From Leptospira meyeri (GTDB lineage Bacteria; Spirochaetota; Leptospiria; Leptospirales; Leptospiraceae): a DNA stretch of 64,000 nucleotides. The translations under genes and the position numbers were made by a program. Below the pieces are notes generated by a model, which was not told the DNA's origin, ran no database searches, and saw only the letters and a program-made list of their open reading frames with translations. Numbering within the stretch: the first letter of the stretch is position 1; each line of letters starts with the position of its first letter. The stretch spans positions 1,520,001 to 1,584,000 of the forward strand of contig NZ_SORO01000001.1 in assembly GCF_004368965.1 (NCBI RefSeq), in the 5' to 3' direction. Below, piece by piece: positions 52,350 to 60,149 of the stretch.

Positions 52350-52399
52350 GAATGGAATCAGGGAAGTGAATTTCGAGGATGAGTGCGTATCTTTTTCAT

Positions 52400-52640
52400 C
52401 CGGTTGAAAAGGTAAGTGACTTACCTTTTTCAGTGGCTTTCCTTCGATGCCCCCTTGTCAAAGAAACTGACTTACGATTGACAGCGACTTTCTAAATTCA
52501 GTCACTTTCTTTTTTCACGCGCTTTCCAAAGTAACCGACTCACCTTTTCCACCGACTCTCACTATCTAGCCGATGTGAAAAATAAGCCCGTTTCCTTTCC
52601 CAGCAAGTTTCCATAGTAACCGAATCTACCGTCTCTATCA
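52400..52640. repeat. Degenerate tandem array of repeat B
   Basis: Within the 613-base gap 52350-52962. At 52407-52429 lies a perfect palindrome (arms AAAAGGTAAGT and ACTTACCTTTT). Then follow at least three diverged units built on GCTTTCC, AAAG(A/T)AAC(C/T)GACT and TTTTTCA(G/C), the same blocks as at 17727 and 19330. The units drift toward the right end. No open frame of note is present. Confidence 0.65.
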
Positions 52641-52737
52641 GGTTCTCTTCTCTTCCATCGATCAACTTCCAACCAGATCGGCTCAAATTGATATCCAAAG
52701 ACCTCTCTTACCGAACTCGGATTCTAGTTCCATAACC

Positions 52738-52852
52738 CGCGCGGCAGGGATCGAGCGGAAATCCCTCCCCGAATGGTTTTACGTTCGTCCATTCAGTAGA
52801 AAGCATTGGGGAGGATTGGAGGGAGAGCCCGACCCGGGCAGCATATCATTTT
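52738..52852. other. GC-rich foldable element upstream of flgB
   Basis: A 115-base block far richer in G+C than its surroundings. Nested pairings are AGGGAT/ATCCCT (52746-52766), CCCC with AATG to CATT with GGGG (52767-52811), an inner hairpin GAATGG/CCATTC (52771-52794) and GCCCG/CGGGC (52827-52839), a cloverleaf-like layout. Similar AGCGGAAAxCCC and GAGCCCGACCC blocks recur between genes in unrelated bacteria, from memory. Between it and flgB are an AT-rich spacer and the flgB ribosome site. Confidence 0.55.
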
Positions 52853-52962
52853 GGTTTTAGAATCCAATTGGGGCCGCCAAAAAAAAATCATAGAGAAGGG
52901 ACATAAAATGCTTTAGGGGGAAGAAAAACCGGTCGAAGGGGAAAGTAGAGAGGAAGAGAAAT

Positions 52963-53394
52963 ATGTTTGAAGCAACACATTTCATGAAAACTCAGGACCT
53001 TTTGGAACGTGGCCTCGGTGCGGCGACCCAGAGGCGAAAAGTCATTACAGATAATATTGCCAATGCAGATGTACCCAACTTCAAACGTTCGGAAGTGGTG
53101 TTTGAATCAATGCTCAAACGGGCCATTGAATCAGAGAAAATCGAAAAGGACAAAGCAGTTCCAACAAAAATCACAAACGACCGCCATATTGAATTTTTTA
53201 AACCTTTAGATTACCGGGATGCCAAACCAAAAACCAATTTGGACTATCTGACTACGATGAGACCTGATGGAAACAACGTAGACATTGAAAAAGAAGTGGT
53301 AGAAGCAAACCAAAACCAAATGAGTTACAGCCTGATGATTGATAGACTCAACCAAAACAACCGCCTTCTCAACATTGTGATGAGAACCAACTAA
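52963..53394 (+). CDS. flgB: Flagellar proximal rod protein FlgB
   Basis: This 143-residue proximal rod protein begins with the usual helix and the rod signature RRKVITDNIANADVPNFKRSEV, and ends with the coiled-coil MSYSLMIDRLNQNNRLLNIVM. In spirochaetes the rod belongs to the periplasmic flagella. GAGAGGAAG precedes the ATG. It is the first gene of a three-gene unit with flgC 10 bases downstream. The long GC-rich spacer upstream probably contains its promoter, but I cannot identify a flagellar-class box. Confidence 0.96.
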   Translation: MFEATHFMKTQDLLERGLGAATQRRKVITDNIANADVPNFKRSEVVFESMLKRAIESEKIEKDKAVPTKITNDRHIEFFKPLDYRDAKPKTNLDYLTTMRPDGNNVDIEKEVVEANQNQMSYSLMIDRLNQNNRLLNIVMRTN

Positions 53395-53404
53395 GGAGTA
53401 AATT

Positions 53405-53866
53405 ATGGGAATGTTTGATTCGATTAATATATCTGCTACTGGACTTTCCGCACAAAGACTCAGAATGGATGTTATTTCAAATAACATCGCTAACTCGACA
53501 ACAACGAGAAACACCAATGGTGACGGCCCTTTTAGACGGGACCGTATTATCCTAACACCAATTAACTTAAGGACCAATTGGAAAAGTCCGGTGTATCCTT
53601 TTGGTGTGGCTCCTGGTGAAGGCAAAGGGGTAAAGGTGATGAAAATCGAAAAGGACATGAGCCCACTTCGTTTGACTTATGATCCAACTCACCCGGATGC
53701 CATCCAAACTGGCCCAAAAAAAGGATATGTAGAACTTCCGAATATCAATATCGTAACAGAGATGACAGATATGATTTCCGCTTCCCGGTCTTATGAGGCC
53801 AATGTCCAACTCATCAATGGATCGAAAGCTATGATGAACAAGGCGATGGAGATCGGTCGGGCGTAA
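53405..53866 (+). CDS. flgC: Flagellar proximal rod protein FlgC
   Basis: This 153-residue rod protein begins MGMFDSINISATGLSAQRLR with VISNNIANSTTTRN, the canonical rod/hook N-terminal motif, and ends with IVTEMTDMISASRSYEANVQ, the matching C-terminal helix. It is a proximal rod subunit that polymerises above FliE and with FlgB. It follows flgB by 10 bases with AGGAG upstream of the ATG. Nothing is missing. Confidence 0.96.
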   Translation: MGMFDSINISATGLSAQRLRMDVISNNIANSTTTRNTNGDGPFRRDRIILTPINLRTNWKSPVYPFGVAPGEGKGVKVMKIEKDMSPLRLTYDPTHPDAIQTGPKKGYVELPNINIVTEMTDMISASRSYEANVQLINGSKAMMNKAMEIGRA

Positions 53867-53965
53867 AGACCCGGCCAAACTCACGATTCTCACTTTTTTT
53901 AATGTGACATAATTTTTTCCTTTAGGTTTTCTCGATTTCGCCGAAAAATAGAATGAGGAAAGACC

Positions 53966-54331
53966 ATGTCCATTGATCGCATTTCAAACATCAGTTCCCA
54001 AACGTATAAACCACATTCCCTACTCCCGCAAGGTGATCAGGTAGGAATCTTTCGCTCCAATGAACGCCATTACGGTAAAACGAATGAAGCCAAGTCTCCC
54101 GATGAAGTCGCCGGAACTTTTGGAGATGCATTGAAAAAGGCCTTTGAACAAGTGAATGACCAACAAGTGGAAGCGGATGAACTCACGCAAAAAATAGTTT
54201 TTGATCCAAACTCCGTGGAACTTCATGACGTGATGATCGCGGCAGAAAAAGCAAGAATCTCTTTGACATTTGCAAAAACAATGTCAGATGGATTTGTAAG
54301 AGCTTACCGAGAACTCACCACTCTCAGATAA
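53966..54331 (+). CDS. fliE: Flagellar hook-basal body protein FliE
   Basis: This 121-residue protein is the adaptor that links the MS ring to the proximal rod. After a variable polar N-terminus the conserved helices run from about residue 48: FGDALKKAFEQVNDQQVEAD, then SVELHDVMIAAEKARISLTF and DGFVRAYRELTTL. It lies 99 bases after flgC with GAGGAAAG before the ATG. The expected next gene, fliF, does not follow; a convergent lipoprotein gene does, so the unit ends here. Confidence 0.95.
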   Translation: MSIDRISNISSQTYKPHSLLPQGDQVGIFRSNERHYGKTNEAKSPDEVAGTFGDALKKAFEQVNDQQVEADELTQKIVFDPNSVELHDVMIAAEKARISLTFAKTMSDGFVRAYRELTTLR

Positions 54332-54401
54332 AATTTAAACCTCTAAACCGATCGGGATGACTCGAAGTTTTTTTCAAAATTGTTTCGATCCAAACAATGG
54401 A

Positions 54402-54839
54402 CTATGGGGTAGGACGACCAAACACGCGTTCGACTGCCTCATACCGAATTTCAATTTTATCATTGGGGCTAACACGTATTCCACGTTTCATTTGAACCCC
54501 ATCAATTTTTTCCTCATTCACATATACCACCCAACCTTCTGACCAAGAATTTGATTTTCCATTCACTTCCATAATTTCTTCAGTCCTATTGGTAGAAATA
54601 AAACGCATTGCTGGATCTTCTTTTTTGGACAACTCAGCGAGAATCAAAAGCAAATCCTTCGATTCAAACAACGAAGAAGGAATGAATTTTGTTTCTTCAT
54701 ACTCATCTGATATAAATCGAATCTGGATTTGAGGATCCTTGGATGGTTTCGATTTGGTTCGTAATGAACATTGTAATGCCAACAAAACCAAAATGGGAAT
54801 GATGCTTAAAAAAAATAAATGCGGTCTAAATGAGAACAT
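54402..54839 (-). CDS. Lipoprotein with DUF4430-like domain
   Basis: This 145-residue lipoprotein has a signal ending in LLALQ-Cys. The C-terminal part (about 80-145) has WVVYVNEEKIDGVQMKRGI and SPNDKIEIRYEA, the Trp-Tyr-Asn strand and closing tyrosine strand of DUF4430, a small domain also found in transcobalamin-like proteins. It may bind a ligand at the envelope. The MBL gene lies 13 bases upstream, so the two may be co-transcribed. The product is uncharacterised. Confidence 0.65.
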   Translation of the reverse strand: MFSFRPHLFFLSIIPILVLLALQCSLRTKSKPSKDPQIQIRFISDEYEETKFIPSSLFESKDLLLILAELSKKEDPAMRFISTNRTEEIMEVNGKSNSWSEGWVVYVNEEKIDGVQMKRGIRVSPNDKIEIRYEAVERVFGRPTP

Positions 54840-54852
54840 AGTCCGAATCTAG

Positions 54853-55785
54853 TCATCCTTTTGGCTGTTTCTTTTCAAAAGCAAATACTAAACCTTGCGC
54901 ATTTAAATTTACATCCAGATGCAATAACTTCCAATCAGATTCTGTCAGAACAATGGAATTTTTGTTTGCTAGAGTTTGGATCATCTCTTTCACTTTAGAT
55001 TCCATAAATGGGAGACGTTCTTCTTTGGGGATCGTCTCTAAAATTTGAATGGCTTCCCTGCATAAAGTGAGTCCTAACTTCAAATCCTCTGCATTCTTTT
55101 TTAAATCGCCAATCGGACCATAGTGAGTGAGATAAGCGATCGCTGCTCCAGTATCCAAAATCCGATCAAGTGAATGAACCGCTTCCTCTGCATCAAAGTC
55201 AGTTGGTGTTGTTGTGGGAAAAATAAATCTTTTTCTGTTTTCTAAATGAGGGTAAGAAATACCAAAAGAATCACCAGTATAAATCCCATTTGTTTTTTTG
55301 TCATAAATACAGAAGTGATGGTTCGCATGTCCTTTCGTGTAAATAAACTGAAGTGAATGATCTCTCCAAGTGAACCATTCTCCATCTTCCATTACACGAA
55401 CTCTATCCTTAGGGATTGGTTTGATTTCACCATATAAAGAATCAAAGTTTTCTTTTCCATAAACGGAAGTTGCACTTTTGATTAACAAACTAGGATCGAT
55501 CAAGTGTTTGGCGGTTTTGGGATGAGCAAGAAGAGTTGCATTGGGACAGGATTCGAGAAGTGCCCAAGCTCCACCGGCATGGTCTAAATGCACATGGGTC
55601 ACAATGACAAAGTCGAGGTTGTTCCGATTGATTCCTTCAGCCTCCATGACTTTAAGAATTTTTGGAATGGCATGGGTCGTGTTGGTTTCCACAACCACCC
55701 CATGACCTTCCTCCTCTAAAAGATAGGCCGAAGCCACCTCCGTGTAGTTTGCATACTCTGTATCAATTGTGATCACTTTACCCAT
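54853..55785 (-). CDS. MBL-fold metallo-hydrolase
   Basis: This is a 310-residue protein with the HxHxDH motif THVHLDHAGGAW at residues 63-74, a further His in HANHHFCIYD, and the Asp ligand in IYTGDSFGISY. The length and layout suggest a hydrolase acting on thioesters, lactones or phosphodiesters; the substrate is unknown. It lies 60 bases downstream of glpD on the same strand. Unlike the MBL protein at 13552, it lacks an obvious DNA-binding-like C-terminal domain. Confidence 0.78.
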   Translation of the reverse strand: MGKVITIDTEYANYTEVASAYLLEEEGHGVVVETNTTHAIPKILKVMEAEGINRNNLDFVIVTHVHLDHAGGAWALLESCPNATLLAHPKTAKHLIDPSLLIKSATSVYGKENFDSLYGEIKPIPKDRVRVMEDGEWFTWRDHSLQFIYTKGHANHHFCIYDKKTNGIYTGDSFGISYPHLENRKRFIFPTTTPTDFDAEEAVHSLDRILDTGAAIAYLTHYGPIGDLKKNAEDLKLGLTLCREAIQILETIPKEERLPFMESKVKEMIQTLANKNSIVLTESDWKLLHLDVNLNAQGLVFAFEKKQPKG

Positions 55786-55845
55786 ACCAAAATAGTAAAT
55801 GGGAAAAGTGATCTTTGTCAGCCGAAAATTAACAAACGGGCAGAA

Positions 55846-57450
55846 TCAAACAGGTAATTTTAAAATTTTGTAAATTGATTCGGTTTCTTTCTTTTTTGTT
55901 TCTTCTGACCAGTTCCATTCTGCAGCAGCCGTATCAATAATCGCTTTCATGATTTCATCGGAGAGAATTCCGAGAGTGCCAAGACCTGTTCTTCTTAAGA
56001 AAATGTCTGAAAGGGATTTTGCCATTTCGTAACGAATTACATAGACAACTTCTGCCAATATTTCTCCATCTGCATTCAAAACAGCTGCTAAGTTTTTTGT
56101 CTTTCTTGCCAATTCCAAAATGATTTCATATTGCAATCCATAATGACGAACCAAATAATCGATTGTCTTTTCAGAGAATTCTGTGTTCTGTTTCTGAGCC
56201 CCTTGGATGAAAATTTCAATATTGGGGATTTGTGAAGCATATAAGTATTGTTTTGCGGAAATGTTCTCTGTGGATTTTTTCTTAAGTTTCTTTTTGATCC
56301 TTTTAAAAATTGATTCAGCAAAATGTCTGCTTGTGGTGTATTTTCCGCCTGCTGCGGTGATGAGGCCTTGGATTCCATCCCGCGAATGATCATAAAGTTC
56401 TGACCTTCTGGATGCAGAATAGGTATCATCCGAACTTTCGATGAGTGGACGAAGACCGCCATATGCAAATACCACATCATCTATCGACAACTTCTCCTTA
56501 ATATGAGATGTTTCATTGATATAATCGATAAACTCGAGGATACTTTCTTTGGTCAGTTTCCAATCTTCCACATTCCCAAAATAAGATTTTTCAGTTGGCC
56601 CAATCATCGAATGTCCTCGCCAAGGGGCAAAACTAAAATGACCTTTCTCTCCCACATAAAGTGTCATCAAGTTTGTTAACTTTTTTGTGATGATATAAAT
56701 TCCTTCCGACCTTTTTTTCGGCATGGGCTGCTCTGTTTTCGGAGATTTAGAAAGTATATTATGAGTCCAAGGACCTGAAGCATTGATCGTTACCTTAGAA
56801 CGAATTTGGTATTTTTTTTGCGACAAAGCATCGTGGACTTGAATCCCTACAACCGCATTCTCATGCCAAATCAAATCATCAACAACCGTGTAGTTCGCAA
56901 TTTTGGCACCATACGAAACAGCAGATTTCAAAAAACTAAGAGTTAATCTTTCTGGACTCAAACAAATGGCATCATAAAAGAAAGCAGCATCTTCAAAATC
57001 ACCTAAATTCTGTTCCAAGAGTTCTTTTCGTTTCAAGTATTTATGATTGGGAATTTGTTTGGACTCATCCCAAGTCCACTTACTATCAAAAGAAAGAAGA
57101 TCATAAACAAAAAGTCCAATCCTTGCTATGAGTCCGGGTTTTGGGAGTACCATTGGGTAGGGATATACTAAATTAGGTGCAATATTAGAAAGTATCCTTC
57201 TTTCTTTTAATGCTTCTCTGACAAGGCCGATTTCAAATTGTTTTAGATAACGAAGCCCGCCATGAATTAATTTTCCCGTGGCAGCAGAGGTGGCTCCACC
57301 AAAATCTTTTTTTTCAATAAGAGCAACCGTATAACCACGGCTTGCTGCTTCGTATGCCAAGGTGGCGCCGGTGATTCCTCCTCCGATGATTGTGACATCA
57401 AATTCTTCACCGTTATATGAATCGATAAAACGATCTAACTTTAAATTCAT
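55846..57450 (-). CDS. glpD: Aerobic glycerol-3-phosphate dehydrogenase
   Basis: This is a 534-residue FAD enzyme that oxidises glycerol-3-phosphate to dihydroxyacetone phosphate and feeds electrons to quinone. The FAD fold is TIIGGGITGATLAYEA, followed by GKLIHGGLRYLKQFE. HSMIGPTEKSY and GLITAAGGKYTTSRHFAE are the GlpD C-terminal motifs. The ATG at 57450 overlaps the stop of the upstream phosphotransferase gene as ATGA. It lies in an operon with an FGGY kinase, which points to glycerol or related polyol catabolism. Confidence 0.93.
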   Translation of the reverse strand: MNLKLDRFIDSYNGEEFDVTIIGGGITGATLAYEAASRGYTVALIEKKDFGGATSAATGKLIHGGLRYLKQFEIGLVREALKERRILSNIAPNLVYPYPMVLPKPGLIARIGLFVYDLLSFDSKWTWDESKQIPNHKYLKRKELLEQNLGDFEDAAFFYDAICLSPERLTLSFLKSAVSYGAKIANYTVVDDLIWHENAVVGIQVHDALSQKKYQIRSKVTINASGPWTHNILSKSPKTEQPMPKKRSEGIYIITKKLTNLMTLYVGEKGHFSFAPWRGHSMIGPTEKSYFGNVEDWKLTKESILEFIDYINETSHIKEKLSIDDVVFAYGGLRPLIESSDDTYSASRRSELYDHSRDGIQGLITAAGGKYTTSRHFAESIFKRIKKKLKKKSTENISAKQYLYASQIPNIEIFIQGAQKQNTEFSEKTIDYLVRHYGLQYEIILELARKTKNLAAVLNADGEILAEVVYVIRYEMAKSLSDIFLRRTGLGTLGILSDEIMKAIIDTAAAEWNWSEETKKKETESIYKILKLPV

Positions 57451-58298
57451 ACCTTACCGCCATTTGCCACCAAACGAGTGATTTGTGTTTTTAAACTTTC
57501 TCTTTCACTTTCAATATTCCATAGACCCAATCGAAGGATGAGCGCAGGCAGTCTCCAAGCAGCAATCTGGGCATCAGTCATCCCACTTAAATTCTTATAT
57601 ACCTTTAAATACCCACTCAGAATAAACTTTCGGATGATTGTATAAAAGATGATTTTTAATTTTGGTGTTCCTGGCCAAAGTTCCCCATCAGTAAACAGAA
57701 GGAAGGTGAAAGCAACATCACAAGCAGGATTTCCCTTTGCTGCAGTCATCCAATCGATGATGATCTCATCATTTCCTTCTACGATCACGTTTTCTGGATG
57801 AAAATCCAAATGAAGGATAGAATTTCCATTGGGTAATCCAGCAATATAGGATTTAGCATTTTCTTTTTCACCAACGCTTAAAAAAGAAAGTGGTTTTGAG
57901 TCCAAACAATGTTTCAGAATTTCCTTAACATCTTTAAAATGTTCCGATTTAATTTGATGGATGCCGAAATGCAAACGAGCTAATTTCCCCGCGATTCGAA
58001 AAAGTTCCAATGGGTTTTTATCAGGAAGTTTAGTGAGTGAAATTCCATTCAACCTGTCGAAAATGATTCCAAATCGATTCTCTACTTTGGCTTTCCCGTA
58101 ACACCGCATCTTAGATGCGCCTTTTCTGTTAGCCTCAATGGTATTTTCTACTTCTAAATCAATTTCCGATTCTTTTGCCTCTGGAAAAAAAAGTTTTAGG
58201 ATTTTATTCTCAGGCAAGGCAAATAGATCTGCCGATCTTCCAATTGCAATAGGTTTCCCCAAACTTTTCATACTGTAATCTTTGTTTTGTTTATCCAT
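57447..58298 (-). CDS. APH/choline-kinase-like phosphotransferase
   Basis: This is a 283-residue kinase-fold protein. The catalytic loop is ILHLDFHPENVIVEG (HxDxxxxN) and the metal-binding Asp is in IIDWMTAAKGNPACDVAF, typical of the aminoglycoside phosphotransferase and choline/ethanolamine kinase superfamily. Its place between an FGGY kinase and glpD suggests phosphorylation of a polyol, amino alcohol or sugar, not antibiotic resistance. The stop overlaps the glpD start; the FGGY gene ends 15 bases upstream. Confidence 0.8.
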   Translation of the reverse strand: MDKQNKDYSMKSLGKPIAIGRSADLFALPENKILKLFFPEAKESEIDLEVENTIEANRKGASKMRCYGKAKVENRFGIIFDRLNGISLTKLPDKNPLELFRIAGKLARLHFGIHQIKSEHFKDVKEILKHCLDSKPLSFLSVGEKENAKSYIAGLPNGNSILHLDFHPENVIVEGNDEIIIDWMTAAKGNPACDVAFTFLLFTDGELWPGTPKLKIIFYTIIRKFILSGYLKVYKNLSGMTDAQIAAWRLPALILRLGLWNIESERESLKTQITRLVANGGKV

Positions 58299-58313
58299 TT
58301 CCTATTCCCGAAC

Positions 58314-59912
58314 TTATGTATTTAAAATTGCAAAATTGTTTTGGTTCACTTTGTATAGGTTTTGAAACACCTTAAAGTTTTTATCGTAAATCGCTTTATG
58401 GTTTTGATTGGGAGTCCATCTGTCTTGGATGGGAATCATTGACTTGATCTCTTCAAATTTTTGAATTTTTCCAATTCCAAAAGCAACAATGGCAGCAGCT
58501 CCCATCGCACCAACGTTTTCCGGATGAACCACCCTTTCAATGGTTTTTCCCGTGATATCAGCTAACAACTGACAGATAAAAGCAGACCTTGCCACACCAC
58601 CCACAAAACGAATTGTATTGGAAGTGGGAATCTTACGATGAGATAATTCCAAAATCCAACGTTTATGGAAAAGGATTCCTTCCACAACAGCACGGATAAG
58701 AGTTCTTTTTCCTGTGTGCAAACTGATGTTAAAGAATATCCCTCTTGCTTTTGGATCTTCAAAAGGACAGCGGTTCCCATGAAGCCAGGGTGTAAAAATC
58801 ACTCCATGAGATCCAGGTTCGGTATCTTTGATTGAATCAAACATAAATTCGAATAAACTTTCATACACGGCATCAGGACCATCAGTAATTTTCTTTTTTT
58901 CTAAATATAAATCAATTTCATCTAAGGCCAAATGGTCTCTCACCCATTGCAAACATTTACCAGATGTTTCTTGTTCTCCAAAATAATTATAATATCCTTC
59001 TCTGGCGCCAACGATGGAAGCAATCCTTGCTCCGATATCAACCGTTCTCTTTTTAGTCACTGTTGAAATCCAGCCAGAAGTCCCCGCATAGATATGAGTG
59101 TCTCCTTCGCTGACAGCACCGGCTCCGACTCCAATGAGAGAAGCATCACCACCACCACCAAACACTGATATGTTTTCCTTTAGTCCCAAAAAATCTGCGG
59201 CTTCTTTTGTCAACCCTCCCACACGATCAGAAGAATTCACAATCTTTGGTAAATGATCTAAACGAACACCGAATAACTTACATAAAAGAGGACTCCAGTT
59301 TCCTTTCCCTTCCCTTGAGTTATATAAAAAAGTAGCGAAGGCTGAATCTCTAGTCATCACGGCTTCGTTTGTAGAGCGCGCAATTAGATATTCTTTTACA
59401 TCAAACCACCACTTTACTTTCGAAAAAATTTCTGGTTCATTTTTTTCGACCCATTTGTATTTCCAAATAGGATCTTTCACACTGGCAGCAACCGCTCCAG
59501 TGAACCAAAGAGATAACATGAGTTTAATGGCATTGATACCTTCAATTTTAAATCCGTGTACGATCCCCTTTTTCATTTCATTGGACGCTCGTTGGTCCAT
59601 ATAACTCATCGCTGGTCGGACCACTTGAAACTTTGAATCCACAAGAACTAAACCTTGCATTTGGGAACAAAAAGAAATTCCTTGGATGGAATCTGGCTGG
59701 ATTTTGGATAGGGATAAAATCTCTGTTGTGGTATCCTTCATCGAGGACCACCAATCCTCTGCATTTTGTTCCGCTCCCCCATTGTCTAGAAGATGGATTG
59801 AATATTCCTTTGTAGCTGATTGAACGAGTTCCAGAGCTTCAGACATCCGAAAGAGACAGGTTTTGACTCCGGTTGTGCCAATATCATAAGTCAGTATATA
59901 TCCAGATTCCAT
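58314..59912 (-). CDS. FGGY-family carbohydrate kinase
   Basis: This is a 532-residue sugar/polyol kinase. The N-terminal nucleotide loop is LTYDIGTTGVKTCLF, substrate-side motifs are ISFCSQMQGLVLVD and SYMDQRAS, and the C-terminal FGGY signatures include RFVGGVARSAFICQL and NVGAMGAAAIVAFG. The SQMQG pattern is closer to xylulokinase-like enzymes than to classical glycerol kinase, so the substrate is open despite neighbouring glpD. The ATG at 59912 has GGAG 6 bases upstream. It is divergent from the MFS gene, with a shared TetR-type site between. Confidence 0.85.
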   Translation of the reverse strand: MESGYILTYDIGTTGVKTCLFRMSEALELVQSATKEYSIHLLDNGGAEQNAEDWWSSMKDTTTEILSLSKIQPDSIQGISFCSQMQGLVLVDSKFQVVRPAMSYMDQRASNEMKKGIVHGFKIEGINAIKLMLSLWFTGAVAASVKDPIWKYKWVEKNEPEIFSKVKWWFDVKEYLIARSTNEAVMTRDSAFATFLYNSREGKGNWSPLLCKLFGVRLDHLPKIVNSSDRVGGLTKEAADFLGLKENISVFGGGGDASLIGVGAGAVSEGDTHIYAGTSGWISTVTKKRTVDIGARIASIVGAREGYYNYFGEQETSGKCLQWVRDHLALDEIDLYLEKKKITDGPDAVYESLFEFMFDSIKDTEPGSHGVIFTPWLHGNRCPFEDPKARGIFFNISLHTGKRTLIRAVVEGILFHKRWILELSHRKIPTSNTIRFVGGVARSAFICQLLADITGKTIERVVHPENVGAMGAAAIVAFGIGKIQKFEEIKSMIPIQDRWTPNQNHKAIYDKNFKVFQNLYKVNQNNFAILNT

Positions 59913-60012
59913 GTAAACTCCATCGGTTCTGCTCTTCATACCCTCTGTCGATTCCCCCATACGAGCAAGTCAGACAGACGATTTTCTCATTTTTTCCTGG
60001 ATGCGGAAAAAA

Positions 60013-60028
60013 GTGAGTGATGACTCAC
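60013..60028. promoter_or_regulatory. Candidate TetR-family operator, site 1
   Basis: GTGAGTGATGACTCAC has 6-bp inverted arms around GATG. It lies about 100 bases upstream of the FGGY kinase ATG and about 120 bases upstream of the MFS ATG. Fifteen of its bases (TGAGTGATGACTCAC) recur exactly in the operator in front of the TetR gene at 63484-63521, so one regulator probably binds both. Confidence 0.65.
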
Positions 60029-60149
60029 AAAGAATGAGAATCATCGGCTCGGATGGCAAATCATTTTCCTTCGGCATTTCTCCCAAAGAGAATTTATTCC
60101 GAACAAATGTTTGAAAGCAAGTTCCATCCATTGCAAAAAGGGAGTTAAA

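Noticed and set aside
53206..53893. Minus-strand frames of 150 and 108 codons opposite flgB and flgC
   Set aside because: flgB and flgC are unambiguous rod genes; the antisense frames show no motif and are artefacts of codon bias.
60031..60050. Fur-like box near GAATGAGAATCATCG
   Set aside because: Only a half-resemblance to the iron box, with no iron genes nearby; the TetR-type palindrome beside it explains the region better.
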